A stretch of 13,056 bases of DNA. Source: CF-161 sp035259145 (GTDB lineage Bacteria > Chloroflexota > Dormibacteria > Dormibacterales > Dormibacteraceae). The notes under the pieces were generated by a model. It worked only from the letters and a program-made list of their open reading frames with translations, was not told where the DNA came from and did not search any database. Positions 1 through 6,258 of the stretch are shown piece by piece. The stretch spans positions 1-13,056 of the forward strand of contig DATFWQ010000384.1 in NCBI GenBank assembly GCA_035259145.1. The letters are read 5' to 3'. Numbering within the stretch: the stretch's first letter is position 1; each line of letters begins with the position of its first letter. The translations under genes were made by a program, and so were the position numbers.

Positions 1-96
1 CGATTGAGTTGTGCCAAACGCTGCCAGACGCCGCCCGTCACCCACCACCGGTGGGAAGGCGGCTACCTTCAGCGCCAGCACGGAGGGGGTCCGGAG

Positions 97-114
97 GGGG
101 AGGCCTGCCTCCCC
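97..114 (-). terminator. Hairpin just after the thiolase stop (possible terminator)
   Basis: An 8-base inverted repeat, GGGGAGGC at 97-104 and GCCTCCCC at 107-114, lies 3 bases past the thiolase stop codon on the minus strand. Its GC-rich stem and position fit a transcription terminator. No T-run follows it on the minus strand, so it is not a classical intrinsic terminator. The rest of 1-117 shows only a 10-base palindrome (CCACCGGTGG, 45-54) and no gene I can support. Confidence 0.35.
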
Positions 115-117
115 TTG

Positions 118-1293
118 CTACCTCTGAAGCATGTGGACGCAACAGACGGCCGCGTCGGTGCCCACCCAGCCCCCGTAGTTTTGGGCCAGCGCCACCCGGG
201 CGGACGGCACCTGGCGCGAGCCGCAACGTCCCTGAAGCTGCCGGGTCAGCTCGACGATCTGTGCCGCACCGGTCGCTCCCATCGGGTGACCGCGCGATAT
301 CATCCCTCCGCTCGGATTGACGGGCAGCTTCCCACCAAGCCATGTGACCCTGTCACGAACCAGGCTTCCGGCTTCCCCCTCCCCGCACAGCCCCAGCTGC
401 CCGTACAGATCGAGCTCGGCTATAGACGTGGCGTCGTGGAGCTCGATCACGTCGACGTCCTCGAGCCCCGCGCCCGCCGCGGCCTCCGCATTACGAATGG
501 CTCGCTGCACGGCGGCCGGCTGTCCGAGGTCGTCTCCCCGTCCGGACACCATCACCGACGCCGCGATCTTCACACCTTTGCCCCTGCCACCGCGAAATCC
601 GGGGGCACACAGCACGATGCACGCAGCGCCGTCGCTGAGAGCGGCGCACATCAAGACCGTCAGCGGCCCGGCGACCCGGCGCGAGCCAAGCACCTGTTCC
701 ACCGTCAGCTCCCGCCGGTACTGGGCACACGGGTTGAGCGAACCGTTGAGGTGGCTCTTCACCGAGACCAGCGCCAGCGCATCCGGGTCGAATCGATCCC
801 TGCCCTGGCCATCTGACCAGGCGCCGAACAGATCCATGAATATTGCTCTTTCCGGACCCGCTCCCGTGTTGAAGATGTCGGACAGCTCGGTCAGGTCCAT
901 GGAGGCGTTGAGGGCCTGCACCGCCATTGCCCGGTCGGAGTCGTAGAGCTTCTCGTAGCCGACGACCACAACGCAGTCGTACATGCCGCTGCCTACCGCC
1001 TGCCAACCCAGGTGCAGGGCCGACGAGGATGACGCGCACGCGTTCTCGACGCTGACCATCGGCACACCCATCAGGCCGGTATGCCGGAGCACGACCTGGG
1101 CGCGGATGGACTCCTGACCGCTCATCAGCCCCGACGCCGCGTTCCCGACGTATGCGGCCTGCACGTCACCGACCTGGAGTCCCGCGTCCGCCAGTGCAGC
1201 GCTGAGAGCCTCTTCTACCAGCTCACGTCCACTGCGCTCGGGGTGTTTGCCGAACGGCGTCATGGCCGCCCCGCGAATCACGACACCTCTCAT
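118..1293 (-). CDS. Thiolase-fold acetyl-CoA acetyltransferase, SCPx/lipid-transfer type
   Basis: A 391-aa thiolase-superfamily protein of about the normal length. The nucleophilic cysteine lies in VENACASSSSALH (Cys86). A His-Asp motif, ELHDATSIAEL, has His286. The C-terminal histidine loop is NPSGGMISRGHPMGATG (His336). The usual C-terminal CxG second cysteine is absent, because the end reads ALAQNYGGWVGTDAAV. This pattern matches the SCP2/SCPx-type thiolases, which act in CoA-ester shortening of sterol or branched side chains or in related condensations. The exact substrate cannot be read from sequence. These enzymes often pair with a DUF35 OB-fold protein, and none is visible here, though one could lie beyond position 1. 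The ATG start follows the hydrolase gene by 22 bp, and it is the last gene of the minus-strand cluster. The fold is certain, the reaction only inferred. Confidence 0.9.
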   Translation of the reverse strand: MRGVVIRGAAMTPFGKHPERSGRELVEEALSAALADAGLQVGDVQAAYVGNAASGLMSGQESIRAQVVLRHTGLMGVPMVSVENACASSSSALHLGWQAVGSGMYDCVVVVGYEKLYDSDRAMAVQALNASMDLTELSDIFNTGAGPERAIFMDLFGAWSDGQGRDRFDPDALALVSVKSHLNGSLNPCAQYRRELTVEQVLGSRRVAGPLTVLMCAALSDGAACIVLCAPGFRGGRGKGVKIAASVMVSGRGDDLGQPAAVQRAIRNAEAAAGAGLEDVDVIELHDATSIAELDLYGQLGLCGEGEAGSLVRDRVTWLGGKLPVNPSGGMISRGHPMGATGAAQIVELTRQLQGRCGSRQVPSARVALAQNYGGWVGTDAAVCCVHMLQR

Positions 1294-1315
1294 TGCTGGA
1301 CCGTCCGTTGACAGA

Positions 1316-1975
1316 CTACGCGTGCACCACGCGAGTGTGGTGGCAGAAGTGAACGTGACGGGGCCGTGAGGTGTGGATGCGCTTCAGTGATGACCTCCAG
1401 GCCTCGGAATCGGCAGCCTGGCCTCTGGGCAGCACGCTCGAGTCGGCCTCCGGATCGGCGTAGATCGCGGGTGTGTAGGCAGCGTCGCCAATCAGCACTT
1501 CCTCCCCGTCACCGTCGACGACGATGCTCTGATGGCCGGAGGTGTGGCCCGGCGTGGCCAGCACCCTGACACCCGGCAGGACCTCTGCATCGCCGTCCAA
1601 CAGCTCGAAGCGAGCGCCGGCGAAGTCGAACCAGTCCGTCAGGAAGCGCGCCTCCAGACGGGCCCGCTCGAGCTCAGAGCGCTGCACGTAGAACGGCGCG
1701 TGCTTGAAGACGGCGTTCTGGCCGCAGTGGTCGAAGTGCAGGTGGGTGTTGATAACGAAGACGACGTCGCCTGGCACCAGGCCGTGGTCGCCGAGAGCTT
1801 CAGCGGCGGTCCGGTTGACCACCCGCCAGTCGGTAAGCAGCTTCTCGGGCCCGCCAACCCCGGTGTCGACGAGCACGGCGCCCTTGGGATGCATGATGAC
1901 GAAGCCGTGGACCGGCCAATCGTGCCCGTCCGCGCCCGTCAGGCTGGCAAGGTGCAGACGCCTGATCTCCAACAT
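1316..1975 (-). CDS. Metallo-beta-lactamase-fold hydrolase (lactonase-like)
   Basis: A 219-aa MBL-fold protein. It carries the full dinuclear zinc set: NTHLHFDHCGQN gives His78, His80, Asp82 and His83; TPGHTSGH gives His144; LIGDAAYTP gives Asp164; and a C-terminal His-rich stretch, RHVHFCHH (about 206-213), supplies the last ligand. An early VDTGVGG turn is also typical. Overall spacing resembles the AiiA/AttM N-acyl-homoserine-lactonase branch, but it is shorter than those enzymes (about 250 aa), and this branch includes many hydrolases of unknown substrate. Quorum quenching is therefore only a possibility. There is no signal peptide, so it is probably cytoplasmic. Its ATG follows the ctaB stop codon directly (TAGATG), which suggests coupled translation. 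Confidence 0.88.
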   Translation of the reverse strand: MLEIRRLHLASLTGADGHDWPVHGFVIMHPKGAVLVDTGVGGPEKLLTDWRVVNRTAAEALGDHGLVPGDVVFVINTHLHFDHCGQNAVFKHAPFYVQRSELERARLEARFLTDWFDFAGARFELLDGDAEVLPGVRVLATPGHTSGHQSIVVDGDGEEVLIGDAAYTPAIYADPEADSSVLPRGQAADSEAWRSSLKRIHTSRPRHVHFCHHTRVVHA

Positions 1976-2869
1976 CTATATAAAGACAGCGACCGCGAGG
2001 AGCATGAACAGCGCAGCGAGATACAGGGACGAGTACCCATAGAGGCGCCGGGTCCAGCCCGCCGCCGTCAGATCCAGCGCAGCCAGGGTCACAAGGCCCA
2101 TGCCCAGCAGCACCGAGCCGGCCAGATATACAGGGCCGACGGCATGCGTGAAGAACGGCACCAGGCTAACCGCCATCGTGACGACTGCATACGCCAGGCT
2201 CTGGCGCTTGGTGCTCCGCTGTCCGGCCACGACAGGCATCATGGGGATGTCGGCCCGCTCGTAGTCACGGCGGATCATCTGAGCCAGCGCCCAGAAGTGT
2301 GGTGGCGTCCAGAAGAGAATGACGAGAAACAGCGACACCGCGGTCATGTCGAGGCGCCCCGTCACTGCCGCCCAGCCGACCAGCGGTGGAATCGCCCCGG
2401 CCGCGCCGCCGATGACGATGTTCTGACTGGTCCAGCGCTTGAGCCAGAGCGTATAGACGAACACGTAGATGATGGTCCCCGTCAGCGCCAGGAGGGCGGC
2501 CAGCAGGTTGGTCAACGTCGTGAGAACGGCGAAGGCCGCCACGTTCAGCAGGACCCCGAGGAGCAGTGCGTGCCAGGCCGGGATTCTGCCGGCCGGAACT
2601 GGCCGCCGGCGCGTGCGCTTCATGACCGCGTCGATATCGCGGTCGAGCCAGCAGTTGATCGCATGGGCGCCGCCGGCAGCCATGGCGCCGCCCACAATGA
2701 CAGCCAGCACGACTGACCCGCTTGGCAGACCCCGGGCCGCCGGGACCATGGGCCCGACCGCGGTACCCACGAGCAGCAGCACGATCCGGAGCTTGAGCAG
2801 ACTGAGGTAGTCACGGAGCACGTCCCAGCGGCTTCGAAGTGCCTGCTGCTGCAGCGCCGCCTGGATCAC
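1976..2869 (-). CDS. ctaB: Protoheme IX farnesyltransferase (heme O synthase)
   Basis: A 297-aa UbiA-family integral membrane prenyltransferase with about eight or nine hydrophobic helices. It transfers a farnesyl group to heme b to make heme O, the precursor of heme A for cytochrome c oxidase. The first prenyl-diphosphate/Mg site is NCWLDRDID (Asn72, Asp76, Asp80), followed by MKRTRRRPVPAGRI, which is diagnostic of CtaB/CyoE. The second aspartate site is DYERADIPMMPV (Asp202, Asp207), preceded by FWTPPHFWALA. The length is normal. The start is GTG (2867-2869), only 9 bp after the SCO-TlpA stop and with no clear Shine-Dalgarno, so translation probably depends on coupling. The SCO-type copper chaperone next door supports a role in oxidase assembly. 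No ctaA or oxidase subunit gene is in the window. Confidence 0.96.
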   Translation of the reverse strand: MIQAALQQQALRSRWDVLRDYLSLLKLRIVLLLVGTAVGPMVPAARGLPSGSVVLAVIVGGAMAAGGAHAINCWLDRDIDAVMKRTRRRPVPAGRIPAWHALLLGVLLNVAAFAVLTTLTNLLAALLALTGTIIYVFVYTLWLKRWTSQNIVIGGAAGAIPPLVGWAAVTGRLDMTAVSLFLVILFWTPPHFWALAQMIRRDYERADIPMMPVVAGQRSTKRQSLAYAVVTMAVSLVPFFTHAVGPVYLAGSVLLGMGLVTLAALDLTAAGWTRRLYGYSSLYLAALFMLLAVAVFI

Positions 2870-2878
2870 AGCAGAAGT

Positions 2879-4249
2879 CTAGCCAGCGCCGAGATTCGAC
2901 ATGTGAGCCGACAGGGAATCGGGCGTGAGCGCAAGGGGATAGCGCGATGCGATCGTCCCGTCTCGGTGCAGAAAGAACGTCGTCGGGTAGGAGGCGACCT
3001 TGTACTCCGCCGCCACCCGCCCGTCGGCGTCGAGCATCAGGGGCGCGTGGACGTGCACCGACTCGGCAAACGCCCGGGCACCCGCAGCCCCATCAACGGG
3101 GTCGACGAACAGCAGCGTCACATCTGGATGGCTGTCGGCGTAGCGCTGCAGCACCGGCATCTCCTCGCGGCAGGGTGGGCAACCCGCCCACCAGAAGTTG
3201 AGAATCACCGGGCGGCCTCTGAAGTCCTCGAGTGAGAGCCTGCCACCATTTGCAGTAGGAAGGGAGAATGACGTCGCCTGGCCGCGGGTCTCGGTCTGCC
3301 CGGAGGCTGCCAGTGTTCGCAGCTTGTCGATCACCTGCGGCGCTCCCCAACCCTCGCCGTGGCCTGACAGCAGCCGGTGGCCTTCCTGGTTCAGCTGGGC
3401 GTCGAGTGCGGCCGGCAGGCCGCCGCCCACGTCGGGCACGCCGGTCTCCGCGGCACGAATGAAGCCGAAGCGGTCGACCACGGCCAGTGCCGACGTATGG
3501 GTGTCGCCGGCCGCCAGGGTCACCCCGAAGGGCGCCCAGAACCTGGTCACGTCTTCAGGCCGGCCTGTCGCAAAGAGCCAGTCCGCTCCGATCGTGGATC
3601 GATATGCCCTCAACACCGCGGGCGTGTCGGTCCCGGGGTCGGTGGTCACCTCGATGAGGCGAACGTCCGGGGCGGCCTTACGAAGCTGGAACATGACTCC
3701 TGTGTACAGTGGGCAGGTTTCGCGGCAGGTCGTGTGGAAGGCGGCGATCACTGTGTCCTTGCCGAGCAGCGCACCGAGGTCGATGGCCCGCCCGTCTTGG
3801 TCGACCAGGTGGAAGTCTGGGAGGGGCGTCAGCCGCCCGGACACCTCTTGCAGCCCCAGATTGACGTCCCCTACGCCGGGGTACACGCCACCCCGCACCA
3901 CCTGACCGCCCTGAACGGCTAGCAGCAGCGGTTCTACCTGGCCCGCCTTCACGGAGAGCGTTGCCGGGACGAGGTCGCCACCGACTTTGATCGGGTAGGC
4001 ACCAGCCGCGAGCCCGAGCCTTACGGCGGTGTTCGTGTCAGGCGCCCTGGGGGCATCCCCGGCAACGCTGAGCTTGTTGGCGCCGAGTTCGACCGAAGTG
4101 GGCGCAAGATGGTCGCCGGCGGCGGACGTAAGGAGGACGATGGCTGTCCCACGCGGAACAGGTCGGGGGGTCAGCACGAAGACCAGCACCGCCAGCACGC
4201 CAAGAGCGCCGGCCAACAGCGAGAGCAGTCGTAGCCGATCCAGAGTCAA
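2879..4249 (-). CDS. SCO1/SenC copper chaperone fused to a TlpA-like thioredoxin
   Basis: A 456-aa membrane-anchored protein in four parts. Residues about 8-27 form an uncleaved-looking N-terminal membrane helix. Residues about 33-135 are a beta-rich extracytoplasmic domain I do not recognise. Residues about 140-285 are an SCO1/SenC domain with the copper-binding CRETC motif (Cys175, Cys179) and the distal His251 in HTSALAVVDRFG. Residues about 325-450 are a TlpA/ResA-like thioredoxin with AGCPPC (Cys357, Cys360) and a cis-proline loop, SYPTTFFL. SCO proteins load copper into the CuA site of cytochrome oxidase, and TlpA proteins reduce the cysteines involved, so the fusion would join both steps. 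The TTG start is inferred from the anchor helix beginning immediately after it and from the 18-bp gap to the upstream gene. Confidence 0.92.
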   Translation of the reverse strand: MTLDRLRLLSLLAGALGVLAVLVFVLTPRPVPRGTAIVLLTSAAGDHLAPTSVELGANKLSVAGDAPRAPDTNTAVRLGLAAGAYPIKVGGDLVPATLSVKAGQVEPLLLAVQGGQVVRGGVYPGVGDVNLGLQEVSGRLTPLPDFHLVDQDGRAIDLGALLGKDTVIAAFHTTCRETCPLYTGVMFQLRKAAPDVRLIEVTTDPGTDTPAVLRAYRSTIGADWLFATGRPEDVTRFWAPFGVTLAAGDTHTSALAVVDRFGFIRAAETGVPDVGGGLPAALDAQLNQEGHRLLSGHGEGWGAPQVIDKLRTLAASGQTETRGQATSFSLPTANGGRLSLEDFRGRPVILNFWWAGCPPCREEMPVLQRYADSHPDVTLLFVDPVDGAAGARAFAESVHVHAPLMLDADGRVAAEYKVASYPTTFFLHRDGTIASRYPLALTPDSLSAHMSNLGAG

Positions 4250-4267
4250 CCGAGTCTACGCCGCCAA

Positions 4268-5374
4268 TCAGAACGAGTAGCTCGGATCCCAGGTGGTTGG
4301 GCGATCGCCGCCTTGCACGTGTCCGGCCGTCAGCGGATAGCGCTCGACCAACGCGTCGACATAAGCGGAAAAGGTGTCAGCGAGAGTGGGGTTCTCGATT
4401 TCGAGCACGTTCTCGGCGTTCTCTTCGCCGCTATGGGAGAAGTTGAAGCTGCCGACGAACACGGTGTCGTCGGCAATCAAGCACTTTGCGTGCATGAAAT
4501 CGTGGACTGAGCCCGGACTGTACGGTGTGGACGTCTTCGCCCCCCACCTCATTCCAGACCGAATGGTCTCCCAGGCGTGTTGCTTCCACGCTGACGCGGG
4601 CTTCCGCGACCACTGGTAGATGACCTCGGTCATCTGGGTTCGGTCGTAGCAGCCGGCAAGATCCAGATGGTCGCGACCGAGCGCCTCAGCCAGGCTGGCC
4701 AGCACGGGCCCGGACGTGACGACGGGCGAGCAGATGCGGATGCGGCGGCGAGCGGTGGCGACCCGCTGTGCGATCTCGTGGACGAGCTTCGGTGCCCTGG
4801 CCGGCGTGAAGTAGGGGCGAACTCGCAGAGCCGGCTCGAGGTCGAACCAGGTGGGCGGTTCATGACCTGAATGCCTGACCGACTGGCTCTCCCACAGCTC
4901 TTCGAAGTTGGCCTGATAGGCGGCGGCCACGCCGGGATCAGTGAGGCTGACGATCACATTTTCCTCGCGGTTCCAGCTGTCGTCGGTCCAGTTGGTCGAG
5001 CCCGTCCACACGGCTGCGTCGGGCGTTCCGACGTCAGTGACGACGTATTTGTGATGCATGAGGTCTGGCACGCCCGGGACCGCGCGACTGTCCACCTGCA
5101 AGCTGTGGAGGAAGTCGTAGTCGATGAAGCCCGGCGGCGGCAGCGGTCGTGTCCGTGCCCGTTCCTGGTTGAACACGAGGCGGATGGCCACTCCGCGAGC
5201 CCTCGCCTCCTGGATTACCCGCTGGATCTTGCCACCAGGAGCGCCGTCCAGCTTCAGGTCGTAGATCGCGATGTCCATGCTTCGCCGAGTACGGCCCAGG
5301 TGCTCGGCCAGCAGATTGGCGACAGAGGCCACGCTCTGGCCGCCGTCGGTAAGGAACGTGGCCCTCACCCTCAT
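4268..5374 (-). CDS. Phospholipase D-like protein with two HKD motifs
   Basis: A 368-aa PLD-superfamily protein with both catalytic HxKxxxxD motifs. The first is HHKYVVTD (His107, Lys109, Asp114), followed by the typical WTGSTNWTDD. The second is HAKCLIAD (His295, Lys297, Asp302), followed by VGSFNFSHSGEENAEN. The two half-sites would form one active site in a single chain. The family includes phospholipases, cardiolipin synthase-like enzymes, nucleases (Nuc type) and helicase-linked nucleases, so the substrate is open. There is no signal peptide or membrane helix, which argues against a secreted phospholipase or membrane cardiolipin synthase. The ATG start gives MRVRATFLTDGG. It ends 18 bp before the SCO-TlpA start, so it is in the same transcript, although no functional link is known to me. 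Confidence 0.9.
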   Translation of the reverse strand: MRVRATFLTDGGQSVASVANLLAEHLGRTRRSMDIAIYDLKLDGAPGGKIQRVIQEARARGVAIRLVFNQERARTRPLPPPGFIDYDFLHSLQVDSRAVPGVPDLMHHKYVVTDVGTPDAAVWTGSTNWTDDSWNREENVIVSLTDPGVAAAYQANFEELWESQSVRHSGHEPPTWFDLEPALRVRPYFTPARAPKLVHEIAQRVATARRRIRICSPVVTSGPVLASLAEALGRDHLDLAGCYDRTQMTEVIYQWSRKPASAWKQHAWETIRSGMRWGAKTSTPYSPGSVHDFMHAKCLIADDTVFVGSFNFSHSGEENAENVLEIENPTLADTFSAYVDALVERYPLTAGHVQGGDRPTTWDPSYSF

Positions 5375-5390
5375 CGCCGTGAAGGGTAGC

Positions 5391-5425
5391 GGACGGCTTC
5401 CTTCACTCGGAAGGAATCGGCGTCC
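5391..5425. promoter_or_regulatory. Imperfect hairpin in the LOG-PLD spacer
   Basis: The spacer between the LOG-family stop and the PLD start holds an inner 7-base stem, TTCCTTC (5398-5404) and GAAGGAA (5410-5416), around a 5-base loop. An outer 5-base stem, GGACG (5391-5395) and CGTCC (5421-5425), is separated from it by a short internal loop. On the minus strand it comes just after the LOG-family stop and has no T-run. It could be a terminator or attenuator between the two genes, or an operator. Confidence 0.35.
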
Positions 5426-5436
5426 AGCTCTGTACG

Positions 5437-6189
5437 CTACTTTGCGTCGGCGGCGTAGAGGCTGGGCGGGGCGGCTGCACCGGCGCTGGTGGCGATTTCC
5501 GCTGCCTCTTCGGGGTCATCGGTGATCTCGACCAGATCCAGATCCTCGACCGAGAGCATCGCCGATGCGAGGGCGTTGTCCCGCAGCCAGTCGAGCAATC
5601 CGCGCCAGTAGCTGTGTCCGAACAGAACGATGGGGAAATGTTCGATCTTGCCCGTCTGGGCCAGGGTGACCGCCTCGAACAGCTCATCCAGGGTGCCGAA
5701 ACCACCCGGGAAGATGACGAACCCGCTCGCATAGCGGACGAACATCATCTTCCGAACAAAGAAGTGCCGGAACTCGATGCCGACCTGAACATATTCGTTG
5801 AGCGCCTGCTCATCCGGCAGCTCGATGTTGCAGCCGACGGAGAGGCCACCGGCCTCGGCGCAGCCTCGGTTGACCGCCTCCATCACTCCGGGACCGCCAC
5901 CGGTGATCACGGCCACGCCGCGCCTGGCCAGGGCAGCGCCGACCGCCATCGCCTGGCGGTAGAGGGGATCAGAAGGGCCGATCCGGGCCGAACCGAAGCA
6001 AGTCACCGCCGGTCCGATCTCCGCAAGCACGTCGAAGCCTTCGACGAACTCCGAGACGAAGCGCAGCACCCGCCACGAGTCGTACTGGTGGTCGGAAGGT
6101 CGCGTGAACTGCGGCTGGAGAATGGCCCTATCGGCCGGCGGGCTGGTGCTGGGAATCACGGAGGCGCCCGCCCTTCGACGTTCTCGCAT
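5437..6189 (-). CDS. LOG family protein (TIGR00730 Rossmann fold)
   Basis: A 250-aa protein of the LOG/lysine-decarboxylase-like Rossmann family. It contains the nucleotide-binding GGGPGVMEAVNRG (97-109), the conserved FFVRKMMF segment (Arg146, Lys147) and PGGFGTLDELFEA (161-173). Proteins with the PGGxGT-E signature cleave the N-glycosidic bond of nucleoside 5'-monophosphates, releasing a base such as adenine or a cytokinin and ribose phosphate. The real substrate in bacteria is often unknown. I chose the ATG at 6187-6189, because a longer reading frame to 6495 would run into the divergent monooxygenase gene and has no family resemblance there. The N-terminal 35 residues look unstructured. 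It is the first gene of the minus-strand cluster and sits opposite the divergent flavoenzyme pair. Confidence 0.88.
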   Translation of the reverse strand: MRERRRAGASVIPSTSPPADRAILQPQFTRPSDHQYDSWRVLRFVSEFVEGFDVLAEIGPAVTCFGSARIGPSDPLYRQAMAVGAALARRGVAVITGGGPGVMEAVNRGCAEAGGLSVGCNIELPDEQALNEYVQVGIEFRHFFVRKMMFVRYASGFVIFPGGFGTLDELFEAVTLAQTGKIEHFPIVLFGHSYWRGLLDWLRDNALASAMLSVEDLDLVEITDDPEEAAEIATSAGAAAPPSLYAADAK

Positions 6190-6205
6190 GGGCGTCCGAG
6201 TGTAC

Positions 6206-6237
6206 GACGGCGGCTTCGCCGCCGTCAGATCGGATCT
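6206..6237. promoter_or_regulatory. Two adjacent inverted repeats in the divergent promoter region
   Basis: The 69-bp spacer between the divergent LOG-family and monooxygenase genes holds a perfect 9-base inverted repeat with a 3-base loop (GACGGCGGC at 6206-6214, GCCGCCGTC at 6218-6226). Directly next to it is AGATC-G-GATCT (6227-6237). Back-to-back symmetric sites in such a short shared control region fit an operator for a dimeric regulator, or a leader hairpin in either transcript. I see no clear -35/-10 pair, and no regulator gene is adjacent. Confidence 0.45.
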
Positions 6238-6258
6238 CACGGTTACGCTTGGGCCGCA

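Noticed and set aside
1532..2716. Plus-strand frame of 394 codons opposite ctaB and the MBL gene
   Set aside because: Antisense shadow; both minus-strand proteins show complete catalytic motifs.
5614..6258. Long N-terminal extension of the monooxygenase frame
   Set aside because: It is fully antisense to the LOG-family gene, has no family-like sequence, and the FAD motif begins right at the GTG at 6259.
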